This document shows, in pieces, positions 1 to 6,676 of a stretch of 64,000 nt of DNA. Below the pieces are notes generated by a model, which saw nothing but the letters and a program-made list of their open reading frames with translations, was not told the DNA's origin and did not search any database. Numbering within the stretch: the first letter of the stretch is position 1; each line of letters opens with the position of its first letter. Position numbers and translations under genes: made by a program. The DNA comes from Clostridia bacterium. Its GTDB lineage: Bacteria > Bacillota > Clostridia > TANB77 > CAG-465. The DNA lies in assembly GCA_026415435.1 (NCBI GenBank), contig JAOAHC010000037.1:1-64000 (forward strand), given 5' to 3'.

Positions 1-27
1 TAAGTCTTGTGTTATACTATTACTCAT
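1..27 (-). CDS. 5' end of an unidentified gene, possibly a transposase (partial)
   Basis: An ATG at 27 reading leftwards is preceded by a good ribosome binding site (GGAGG, minus strand, 36-40). Only nine codons lie in the window (MSNSITQDL). The short hydrophilic start resembles N-termini of some insertion-sequence transposases that I recall, but nine residues cannot establish this. It is certainly not the start of rpoB, which would be expected downstream of rplL in this orientation. Confidence 0.35.
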
Positions 28-88
28 AGGAAGTACCTCCGATATTGTTTGTCTGAACAACTAAACTATATCATATTGGGTACTTCCT
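28..88 (-). promoter_or_regulatory. 10-bp inverted repeat at the start codon of the edge gene
   Basis: AGGAAGTACC at 28-37 and GGTACTTCCT at 79-88 form a perfect 10-bp inverted repeat. In the minus-strand transcript the 3' arm covers the end of the Shine-Dalgarno and the bases up to the ATG at 27, so the hairpin could hide the initiation region. It could equally be part of a mobile-element end. Nothing recognisable lies in the AT-rich 89-306. Confidence 0.5.
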
Positions 89-306
89 TTCAATATTTTT
101 TATTTAACTTAGTGTGACATATCTATTGTAAACCTATATATAATATAACGATTTATTTATAAAATGATTATCGTTTTTTCTAAAAATAATAATATTGACT
201 ATTTTAATATATTAATATATAATTAATTTAATATATATTAAAAATTATTTAGCTAATAGCTATTTATAATATATGTAAACTATTGTTACATAAAGGAGCG
301 ATTTCT

Positions 307-489
307 ATGAAAAACTGTATAATTATGTTAGTTTTATCATTTACCTCACTTATATTTACAACACTTGTAGCTTTTGGAATAGTTAATAAAGTATTCTTAA
401 TATTCACTATCATTAGTCTATTCCTTCTTTTTATAACAATCATTATTATTACAATTAAATCAATAAAAAACAAAAGACTGAATTTCTAG
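307..489 (+). CDS. Small two-helix membrane protein, function unknown
   Basis: A 60-residue protein. The ATG at 307 is chosen over the upstream in-frame ATG at 283 because AAAGGAGC at 292-299 is correctly spaced for it. The product is almost entirely two hydrophobic segments (about residues 3-24 and 28-51) followed by a basic tail (KSIKNKRLNF), which predicts a small membrane protein with its C-terminus in the cytoplasm. It stands alone, convergent with rplL, and shares a terminator with it. I recognise no family. The good ribosome binding site and hydrophobic pattern argue that it is real. Confidence 0.6.
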   Translation: MKNCIIMLVLSFTSLIFTTLVAFGIVNKVFLIFTIISLFLLFITIIIITIKSIKNKRLNF

Positions 490-506
490 AATTCAGTCTT
501 TTTATA
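472..506. terminator. Bidirectional terminator between the small membrane gene and rplL
   Basis: AAGACTGAATT / AATTCAGTCTT stem around CTAG with A and T runs on both sides. It serves both convergent transcripts. As the rplL-side terminator, it ends the ribosomal operon without rpoB. Confidence 0.8.
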
Positions 507-518
507 TTATTTACAATT

Positions 519-884
519 TTATTGCATTTCTGCCATAGCGCCTGCTTCTTTTAATGCAGCTACTAATTTTTCAGCATCTTCTTTTGGAAGTGCTTCTTTA
601 ACTGTTTGTGGAGCTGTATCAACTAAGTCTTTAGCTTCTTTTAATCCTAAACCTGTAGCTTCTCTTACAACTTTTATAACAGCTATTTTAGTTGCACCTG
701 AATCTTTTAACACTACGTTAAATTCAGTTTTTTCTTCAACCGCTGCTGCTGCAACTGGTCCTGCTGCAACTACTGCAGCTGCTGCTGATACTCCGAATTT
801 TTCTTCTATTGCTTTTACTAAATCTGCAAGTTCAATTACTGATAATGTTTCTATTTCAGAAACTAATTTTTCTATTTTTTCCAT
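519..884 (-). CDS. rplL: 50S ribosomal protein L7/L12
   Basis: Full-length, 121 residues. L7/L12 forms the stalk dimers on the large subunit that recruit translational GTPases. The layout is typical: an N-terminal dimerisation helix ([20 protein letters not shown]), an alanine-rich hinge around residues 33-50, and the C-terminal domain with [11 protein letters not shown] and the [12 protein letters not shown] helix. AAGGAGGATTTTAAAATG gives a clear start. It lies 34 bp after rplJ as the last gene of the rpmG-to-rplL operon. A terminator follows rather than rpoB. Confidence 0.98.
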   Translation of the reverse strand: MEKIEKLVSEIETLSVIELADLVKAIEEKFGVSAAAAVVAAGPVAAAAVEEKTEFNVVLKDSGATKIAVIKVVREATGLGLKEAKDLVDTAPQTVKEALPKEDAEKLVAALKEAGAMAEMQ

Positions 885-918
885 TTTAAAATCCTCCTTA
901 AATTTATATTAACTTATA

Positions 919-1425
919 TTACGCACTAGCATTTTCTTTTTTTTCTCTTGTTTGATCTAAAACAACTGCTAAATTACGTATATTTCCAAGTAATGCTGAT
1001 GCAAGCATAGCATATAATGTATCTTTTGATGGTAGTGTTGCAAGTTTTGTAACTTCGACATTTGATATAACTTTACCATCCATAATACCTGCTTTGATTT
1101 TATAGAAATCATGAGTTTTTGCATAGTCATTTATTGTTTTGGCTGGTGCTATATAATCATCATAACCTATAACTACTGATGTTGGTCCTTCTAAAACTGC
1201 ATCTAAACCTTCAATACCTGCTTCTTTTGCAGCGTGGCTTATAATTGAATTTTTAGCAACAACATATTCATTATTTTCTTTTCTTAAATCACCACGTAAT
1301 TTTGTATCATCAGAAACATTTATTCCTCTATATTCTGATAAAACAACCATTTTTGCTTTCTTTAATTTTTCAGAAAGATCTTTTACTAACTCTTTCTTCT
1401 TTTCAAGAATTTTTGCACTTGGCAT
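919..1425 (-). CDS. rplJ: 50S ribosomal protein L10
   Basis: 168 residues, normal for L10, which anchors the L7/L12 dimers to 23S rRNA at the stalk base. Recognisable segments are KKELVKDLSEKLKKAKMVVLSEYRGI at the N-terminus, the KNSIISHAAKEAG region, GPTSVVIGYDD, and a C-terminal helix that binds L7/L12. The start at 1425 has AAGGAGGTG upstream. The L10 leader RNA precedes it, so expression is probably under L10(L12) feedback control. Confidence 0.98.
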   Translation of the reverse strand: MPSAKILEKKKELVKDLSEKLKKAKMVVLSEYRGINVSDDTKLRGDLRKENNEYVVAKNSIISHAAKEAGIEGLDAVLEGPTSVVIGYDDYIAPAKTINDYAKTHDFYKIKAGIMDGKVISNVEVTKLATLPSKDTLYAMLASALLGNIRNLAVVLDQTREKKENASA

Positions 1426-1436
1426 ATTTTACACCT

Positions 1437-1561
1437 CCTTAAAAAACAAAATTTTCGCCTTACAGATACCTAACAAGATATCTTTCAAGCGAAAATTAAT
1501 TTTCCCTATCAAAATACCTCGGTAGGATTTATGGATACTATCCACCTACTGTCTTAGGCTA
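1437..1561 (-). promoter_or_regulatory. L10 leader RNA (ribosomal protein autoregulatory leader)
   Basis: The rplA-rplJ gap, read on the minus strand, shows the conserved features of the Bacillota L10 leader: a GACAGTAGGTGG arm pairing with AATCCTACCGAGG (conserved internal-loop region), then a second long hairpin whose arms TTTTCGC/GCGAAAA enclose GATATCTTGTTAGGTATC. It ends just before the rplJ Shine-Dalgarno. L10(L12)4 is known to bind such leaders. Boundaries are approximate. Confidence 0.85.
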
Positions 1562-1574
1562 TATTTTACTAATA

Positions 1575-2261
1575 TTATATCTTAGCTGATGGATTTAATT
1601 TAATACCTGCACCCATAGTAGTTGATATTGAAACAGATTTTAAATAAGTTCCCTTTGAAGCTGCTGGTTTTGCTTTTATTATTGTTTCCAATAATGCTAC
1701 ATAGTTTTCTTTTAATTTATCTATTCCAAATGATACCTTACCTATTGGACAGTGTATTATATTATTTTTATCAAGTCTGTACTCAATTTTACCAGCTTTA
1801 ATTTCATTTATAGCTTTTGTCACATCAGTTGTAACAGTTCCAGCTTTTGGGTTCGGCATAAGACCTTTTGGTCCTAATATTTTTGCCACTTTACCTAAAG
1901 CAACCATCATATCTGGTGTAGCAACTATAACATCATATCCAAACCAATTTTCAGTTTGAATCTTTTGAATCATATCTTCTTCACCAAAAAAGTCTGCACC
2001 TGCTGCTTGAGCTTCTTTTAATTTATCACCCTTTGCAAGTACTAAAACTTTTTTTGTTTTACCAGTTCCGTTAGGAAGTACTAATATACCTCTAACTTGT
2101 TGATCTGCTTGTTTAGAATCAACTCCTAGTTTAATATGCATTTCAACTGTTTCATCAAACTTTGCTTTTGGCATTTTTAATGCAAGATCAAAAGCTTCTT
2201 GAATATCATACAATTTGCCTGATTCAACTAATTTTTTTGCTTCATCCATTCTTTTACTCAT
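1575..2261 (-). CDS. rplA: 50S ribosomal protein L1
   Basis: 228 residues from the ATG at 2261, the usual L1 length. AAAGGAGGG lies at 6-bp spacing, and an upstream in-frame extension has no ribosome binding site. L1 forms the mobile E-site stalk. Diagnostic segments are [12 protein letters not shown] at the N-terminus, [31 protein letters not shown], the [16 protein letters not shown] signature, and the C-terminal [14 protein letters not shown]. It sits 50 bp downstream of rplK. Confidence 0.98.
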   Translation of the reverse strand: MSKRMDEAKKLVESGKLYDIQEAFDLALKMPKAKFDETVEMHIKLGVDSKQADQQVRGILVLPNGTGKTKKVLVLAKGDKLKEAQAAGADFFGEEDMIQKIQTENWFGYDVIVATPDMMVALGKVAKILGPKGLMPNPKAGTVTTDVTKAINEIKAGKIEYRLDKNNIIHCPIGKVSFGIDKLKENYVALLETIIKAKPAASKGTYLKSVSISTTMGAGIKLNPSAKI

Positions 2262-2311
2262 TTTTTTCCCTCCTTTGGTTTTAGCGAACACATAAATATG
2301 TTCTCCCATTT

Positions 2312-2740
2312 TTAGCCTATTACTTCGATCCCCATTGATCTAGCTGTACCTTTTATCATAGATACTGCAGATTCTAAAGATGATGCGTTTAGGTCTACCA
2401 TTTTTAACTTAGCTATTTCTTCTACTTGTGCAAGTGTTACTTTACCAACTTTATCTTTATGTGGCTTAGCTGAAGCTGTTTCAACTTTAGCTGCTTTTTT
2501 AACTAGAACTGAAGCTGGTGGTGTTTTTAAAACATATTCAAATGTTTTATCTGCATAAACTGTTAAGATAATAGGAAATGTCATTCCCGCGTCTTTTGCA
2601 GTTTTTTCGTTGAAATCTTTACAAAATTGCATTATATTTATACCTGTTGGTCCAAGTGCAGGTCCAACTGGTGGTGCTGGATTTGCTTTACCAGCTGCTA
2701 TTTGTAATTTAACAACGTGAGTTACCTTTTTTTCTGCCAT
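2312..2740 (-). CDS. rplK: 50S ribosomal protein L11
   Basis: 142 residues from the ATG at 2740 (AAGGGGGTG at correct spacing; a start three codons earlier fits worse). L11 binds the GTPase-associated region of 23S rRNA and is needed for RelA-type sensing. Visible signatures are the [20 protein letters not shown] segment (thiostrepton-region loop), [25 protein letters not shown], and the C-terminal [11 protein letters not shown]. Confidence 0.98.
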   Translation of the reverse strand: MAEKKVTHVVKLQIAAGKANPAPPVGPALGPTGINIMQFCKDFNEKTAKDAGMTFPIILTVYADKTFEYVLKTPPASVLVKKAAKVETASAKPHKDKVGKVTLAQVEEIAKLKMVDLNASSLESAVSMIKGTARSMGIEVIG

Positions 2741-2796
2741 CTTTTTCACCCCCTTAAAGCTATTACTATATATAATTTAAAATTATATTCGCTATT

Positions 2797-3330
2797 TTAT
2801 ATTTTTTGAACTTGGTTAAATTCTAAATCAACTGTAGTTTCTCTACCAAACATTGAAACTTTAACCTTTACTCTCTTCTTATCTTTAAATATCTCTTCTA
2901 TAATTGCTGGATAGTTATAAAAAGGTTCTGTAATTATTCTTACTGAATCTCCAACTGAATAATCTAAATTGATTATTTCATCTATACCTAAAGTTTGCAT
3001 TTCCTTTTCAGTAAGAGGTAATGGTTTCTCACCAACTCCTACAAAACTAAAAACTCCTTTTATACTTTTTACAGCATACCAAGTTTCATCTTCCATAAAC
3101 ATTTTTACAAGAACATACCCTGGAAAAACTTTCTTAATTGATGTTTTTTGTTTTCCATCTTTTATTTCTATTTCTTCTTCCATAGGAATTATTATTTCTA
3201 AGATTTTATCTTGTAAATTCCTATTTTCAACTATTTTTTCAAGAGTTGCTTTTACCTTATTTTCATAACCAGAATAGGTATATACAACATACCAATGTGC
3301 TGAATTTTCCTGTGTTTTATAACTTTCCAC
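2797..3330 (-). CDS. nusG: Transcription termination/antitermination factor NusG
   Basis: 177 residues. NusG binds the RNA polymerase clamp and couples transcription with pausing, termination and translation. The NGN domain begins at HWYVVYTYSGYENKVKATLE and continues through FPGYVLVKMFMEDETWYAV. The C-terminal KOW domain shows GDSVRIITEPF and RVKVKVSMFGRETTVDLEF. The start is a GTG at 3330 with AAAGGAG ten bases upstream. It sits between secE and rplK, the standard bacterial order. Confidence 0.97.
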   Translation of the reverse strand: MESYKTQENSAHWYVVYTYSGYENKVKATLEKIVENRNLQDKILEIIIPMEEEIEIKDGKQKTSIKKVFPGYVLVKMFMEDETWYAVKSIKGVFSFVGVGEKPLPLTEKEMQTLGIDEIINLDYSVGDSVRIITEPFYNYPAIIEEIFKDKKRVKVKVSMFGRETTVDLEFNQVQKI

Positions 3331-3368
3331 AGATAATCAACTCCTTTACTTATGTTAAGTGTAGCATT

Positions 3369-3566
3369 TTAACCAATTTTACTAGAAATAAAATTCCATA
3401 AACTAGAATCTATTAATTCTAATATAAGATCAAAACTTAAAACTACGGCTGATAAAATTACTACAAGCACAACAACTAATAATGTGTTATTAATTAATTG
3501 ATTTTTAGTTGGCCATACTACTTTTTTTAATTCAGATTTTATTCCTTTTAAAAATCCATTTGCCAT
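3369..3566 (-). CDS. secE: Protein translocase subunit SecE
   Basis: 65 residues from the ATG at 3566 (GAGG ten bases upstream; a GTG three codons earlier is too close to it). This is the short single-span Gram-positive form of SecE, which clamps SecY in the translocon. It has an amphipathic helix (GFLKGIKSELKKVVWPTKNQ) with the conserved VVWPT motif, then one membrane segment at about residues 28-50. Its place between rpmG and nusG confirms the call. Confidence 0.97.
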   Translation of the reverse strand: MANGFLKGIKSELKKVVWPTKNQLINNTLLVVVLVVILSAVVLSFDLILELIDSSLWNFISSKIG

Positions 3567-3585
3567 ATTAGTCACGCCTCATTTC

Positions 3586-3735
3586 TTACTTTGTTTCTTT
3601 GTGTACTGTATGTTTTTTACAAAATTTGCAAAACTTATTCATTTCTAATCTATCTGGATTATGTTTTTTTTCTTTTTCAGTTTCATAATTTCTTTGCTTA
3701 CATTCTGTACATGCTAATGTTATACTTTCTCTCAT
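3586..3735 (-). CDS. rpmG: 50S ribosomal protein L33, zinc-binding form
   Basis: A 49-residue protein starting [20 protein letters not shown]. The two CxxC pairs (Cys9/Cys12 and Cys36/Cys39) mark the zinc-containing C+ form of L33. The [14 protein letters not shown] and [18 protein letters not shown] segments are typical of L33. The start at 3735 has an AGGTG-type site just upstream. It is the first gene of the rpmG-secE-nusG-rplKAJL operon; the AT-rich 3736-3871 upstream must carry the promoter. Confidence 0.96.
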   Translation of the reverse strand: MRESITLACTECKQRNYETEKEKKHNPDRLEMNKFCKFCKKHTVHKETK

Positions 3736-3871
3736 TCAAAACACCTCCGTGCCCTTATAAATCATATATGCCATAGTATTTTAACATATAAAAACATAAA
3801 AGTCAATAAAATATGTTATTTTAGGAAAAAAAGTGATGATTTTTTTACTTTTATACCCTTTATATATAAAC

Positions 3872-4747
3872 TTATATCAAATTTTCTCTTACATTATAAA
3901 ATAGATGCTGCTGAACTATACCAGAATATTCCCCGAAATTTTTGTTTGAATATTCAATTATTTCTTTTAAAGATACATTTTTTCTAAAATATAAATTCTC
4001 CATAACGCGTTTTACCCAAACATCTACTGGAAAAGTATTTTTTCTGGAATATGCAAAAAGTAATATGCAATCTGCAACCTTAGGACCTACACCTTGGAAT
4101 TTTAGTAGCTTGTCTCTTATTTCAAAATCATCAAATAAATCTAACTCGCGTAAATTAATTCTATTATTTAGTATTTCTTCTATTGTATGTTTTATGTATC
4201 TAGCTCTAAATCCAACACCACATTTTTGGAATTCTTCAGTGGTAATATCAGCTAATTGCTCTATTGTTGGAAATAAAAAAAACTCGTTGTTATCAAAAAA
4301 AACTCTTGTTCCATATTTTCTAGATATATCATTTACTGATCTTGATATTCTAGGTATATTATTATTAGCTGAAATTATGTAAGATATAAGAGTTTCAAAA
4401 GGATCTTGTTTTAATATCCTGATCCCACTTGTATTTTTTACAGCCAAATTAATATTATTATCAATGCTTGCTATCTTTTCTTCAATTAAAGAATAATCAG
4501 TATTCAAATCAAAATATTGCATTATTTTATATTCCAGATTTTCTATTTTATTTGAACATACGTACAAATATTCTTTTTTTTGCCATATTTTAATTACCCT
4601 ATCAGATATTATACCAATATATTCGTTATTTATATCATCTACTTTTTTCCATCTAAAGCATTGTCCACACTCTAATGTATATTTTAAATTAAAATTACTA
4701 ACTTTAATACATAGATCTGATTTTTTTTCTATATCATTTAGTTTCAT
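3872..4747 (-). CDS. ogg: 8-oxoguanine DNA glycosylase, OGG1 type
   Basis: 291 residues. It excises oxidised guanine from DNA (base excision repair) with an associated lyase activity. The N-terminal OGG domain has YTLECGQCFRWKK. The HhH-GPD core has the helix-hairpin-helix FQGVGPKVADCILLFAYS, whose Lys corresponds to the catalytic Lys of OGG1, followed by FPVDVWVKR with the catalytic Asp. Substrate-contact segments such as LISYIISANNN and GVGFRARYI are present. It lies beyond a terminator downstream of tRNA-Gly and has its own ribosome binding site. Confidence 0.93.
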   Translation of the reverse strand: MKLNDIEKKSDLCIKVSNFNLKYTLECGQCFRWKKVDDINNEYIGIISDRVIKIWQKKEYLYVCSNKIENLEYKIMQYFDLNTDYSLIEEKIASIDNNINLAVKNTSGIRILKQDPFETLISYIISANNNIPRISRSVNDISRKYGTRVFFDNNEFFLFPTIEQLADITTEEFQKCGVGFRARYIKHTIEEILNNRINLRELDLFDDFEIRDKLLKFQGVGPKVADCILLFAYSRKNTFPVDVWVKRVMENLYFRKNVSLKEIIEYSNKNFGEYSGIVQQHLFYNVRENLI

Positions 4748-4764
4748 TTATTTCACCTAAACAA

Positions 4765-4790
4765 AAAAACCGATGTATATCGGTTTTTAT
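4765..4790 (-). terminator. Terminator after tRNA-Gly
   Basis: AAAACCGAT/ATCGGTTTT stem with T runs, directly after the CCA end of the tRNA on the minus strand and before ogg. Confidence 0.8.
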
Positions 4791-4864
<74 letters not shown>

Positions 4865-4979
4865 GTCAACTACTTTAATATTATACTTATATTTATATTA
4901 ATTGTCAATAGTTTTTATGAATTTTTTTATAAATTTTAATATTTTTAAAAGCAAAAATATGTTTTGTTTAACAAAACTA

Positions 4980-5008
4980 TTGCTATTATGTAAACTTAGT
5001 GTTATAAT
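4980..5008 (+). promoter_or_regulatory. Sigma-A-type promoter for the 5066 gene
   Basis: TTGCTA at 4980-4985 and TATAAT at 5003-5008 with a 17-bp spacer, about 60 bp upstream of the start codon. Confidence 0.65.
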
Positions 5009-5065
5009 ATATTTAAAATTATAGTGTTATATCTTTTTTAATAATTAAAGAGAGGTGATTAAACG

Positions 5066-5452
5066 ATGATAATCTTTGAAAAAAACAAATCATTTTTAGA
5101 AACGATAGTAAATTATTCTGCTCTTGAAGCAAGTATGGAATTTAAAAACCTAAGTATTGAGCAAAAAGATGACTTCATCTTGTGGCTCATAAACAATGGA
5201 CCTAGATCACCGCTATTTTCATATTTAGTTCATGAGGTTGTGAGATCTCAATATTTTCCAAAGATATTGGAAAATAAGCATATAGTTAAAACTATATGTG
5301 AAAACGATACTTTTGGTGAACTAGACAGCGGAATACAAAACCTATTTCTAGAAAAATATTCTCCACAAATTAGAAAAGTTTCATTTATAAATCTACTTAG
5401 AACTTTGGGGAAAAACGAAGAAACATATTGGCAAAAAATGTATGCCAAGTAA
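5066..5452 (+). CDS. Hypothetical soluble protein of 128 residues
   Basis: A single-gene unit with its own promoter, a GAGAGGTG ribosome binding site and a strong terminator, so it is very probably expressed. The product is hydrophilic and predominantly helical (for example NYSALEASMEFKNLSIEQKDD and YLVHEVVRSQYFPKILEN), without signal peptide, membrane segment or Cys pair. I recognise no family. It is divergent from tRNA-Gly and convergent with the 3D-domain gene, so neighbours give no hint of function. Confidence 0.8.
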   Translation: MIIFEKNKSFLETIVNYSALEASMEFKNLSIEQKDDFILWLINNGPRSPLFSYLVHEVVRSQYFPKILENKHIVKTICENDTFGELDSGIQNLFLEKYSPQIRKVSFINLLRTLGKNEETYWQKMYAK

Positions 5453-5456
5453 ATTT

Positions 5457-5490
5457 AAAAGGGATAGAGCAATTGCTTCTATCCCTTTCT
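5457..5490. terminator. Bidirectional terminator, 5066 gene and 3D-domain gene
   Basis: AAAGGGATAGA/TCTATCCCTTT stem around GCAATTGCT with A and T runs on both sides. Confidence 0.8.
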
Positions 5491-6330
5491 TCACCTTTTA
5501 CTATAAAATGGCATTCTTCTATAATCCATTATATGTACTGTTACATCTTTTTTGCATATAAGCACATCATCCCATCTTACTATATCAATAACATTACCTA
5601 TAACTTTTTTTCCAATATCTACTGAAACAAAATATCCAGAATGAGCTTTTGAACCATCAGGATCCTCAATATAAATTAAGGAGCCTAACGGTATTACTTT
5701 CGGATCAGTAGCTACTGCTCTTGCACCCTTTAAAATTGGTATCCCAGACTTAGATATGCCCTTTCCAGCTTTAGTACACTTATATGGATCATAGACAGTG
5801 GTTTTAACTTTCAAAGTTTTTTTAATGTACTTTTTATCTAAAGTTTTTGGAAAATCAAATAGGCTTAATCTGTAATCAGATATATCTTTACCCCTTGAAT
5901 TTTTTCTGACTGCAACTAATCTACTTTTAGGTTTAGTCACTATCTTAGATGTTCTCTCATCTTTTATACCCTCTTTTCCAGAAAAGTATTCAACTGAAAT
6001 ATTCGATTTCATACTACCATTTATACATTCAACATATTTAGTATCAGGTTCTACTTTAGATTGCTTTTTTGCTACTTCTTCATATTTTTTGGATAATTTA
6101 TCAATTTTAAGTGTATAAAACCTTTTATTAAAAACTAAATCATTCTTTTCTAAATATGAAGTCGAACTATTTTCTTCAGTAGTCATTACGTTATTATTCA
6201 TTACAATAGTATTAGTACTATTATACTTATGTCCAGAAAAACCATTTGTGAAAGTAAATAATAAGTAGATCGTTAAACCAATAAATCTAAAAAATTTAAA
6301 TTTGTTAAACCGATATTTTCTACGTAACAT
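5491..6330 (-). CDS. Secreted 3D-domain protein (cell-wall lytic type)
   Basis: 279 residues from the ATG at 6330 (AGAGGAA upstream; a longer in-frame version from 6390 lacks a ribosome binding site). A basic stretch and a hydrophobic segment (FIGLTIYLLFTFTNGFSG) form the signal peptide. The C-terminal third is a 3D domain: KVKTTVYDPY, GARAVATDPKVIPLGSLIYI, and VDIGKKVIGNVIDIVRWDD, including conserved aspartates. 3D domains are double-psi beta-barrels related to MltA and occur in YabE/Rpf-like wall hydrolases. The middle is low-complexity and Lys-rich. It probably acts on peptidoglycan; the substrate is not evident. Confidence 0.85.
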   Translation of the reverse strand: MLRRKYRFNKFKFFRFIGLTIYLLFTFTNGFSGHKYNSTNTIVMNNNVMTTEENSSTSYLEKNDLVFNKRFYTLKIDKLSKKYEEVAKKQSKVEPDTKYVECINGSMKSNISVEYFSGKEGIKDERTSKIVTKPKSRLVAVRKNSRGKDISDYRLSLFDFPKTLDKKYIKKTLKVKTTVYDPYKCTKAGKGISKSGIPILKGARAVATDPKVIPLGSLIYIEDPDGSKAHSGYFVSVDIGKKVIGNVIDIVRWDDVLICKKDVTVHIMDYRRMPFYSKR

Positions 6331-6537
6331 TGTTAATTCCTCTTTTCTAATTAGATATGGATATAATTTTAATTCAATAAATTTTAACATATTATACTTA
6401 TTACGTCAACCTTTTTTAAATAATAAATTTACATTATTTGATAATTATCGACACAATTTAAGTATTATAATTTTATTGTCTTGATTTTTATTTCATTCTC
6501 TTGATTTTATGAAGAAAATATGATAATATATATTCAT

Positions 6538-6624
6538 GCCGAAATGGTGAAATTGGCAGACGCGTCGGACTCAAAATCCGAAGAGGTAACACTCGTGTGG
6601 GTTCAAGTCCCACTTTCGGCACCA
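6538..6624 (+). tRNA. tRNA-Leu (anticodon CAA)
   Basis: 87 bases including CCA. The acceptor GCCGAAA pairs with TTTCGGC and the discriminator is A. The anticodon stem TCGGA/TCCGA carries loop CTCAAAA (CAA). A long class II variable arm (AGAGGTAACACTC) confirms leucine. A terminator follows. Confidence 0.97.
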
Positions 6625-6635
6625 ATATTTTAAAT

Positions 6636-6672
6636 AAAAATAGACTAGTATTAAATACTAGTCTATTTTTAT
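6636..6672. terminator. Terminator after tRNA-Leu, shared with the adhesin gene
   Basis: AAAATAGACTAGTATT / ACTAGTCTATTTTT stem with poly-A and poly-T flanks. It works for the plus-strand tRNA and for the convergent gene ending at 6677. Confidence 0.85.
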
Positions 6673-6676
6673 TTAT

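Noticed and set aside
146-176. AACGAT / ATCGTT hairpin with T run as a terminator
   Set aside because: Only a 6-bp stem with a long loop and no gene directly upstream on the plus strand.
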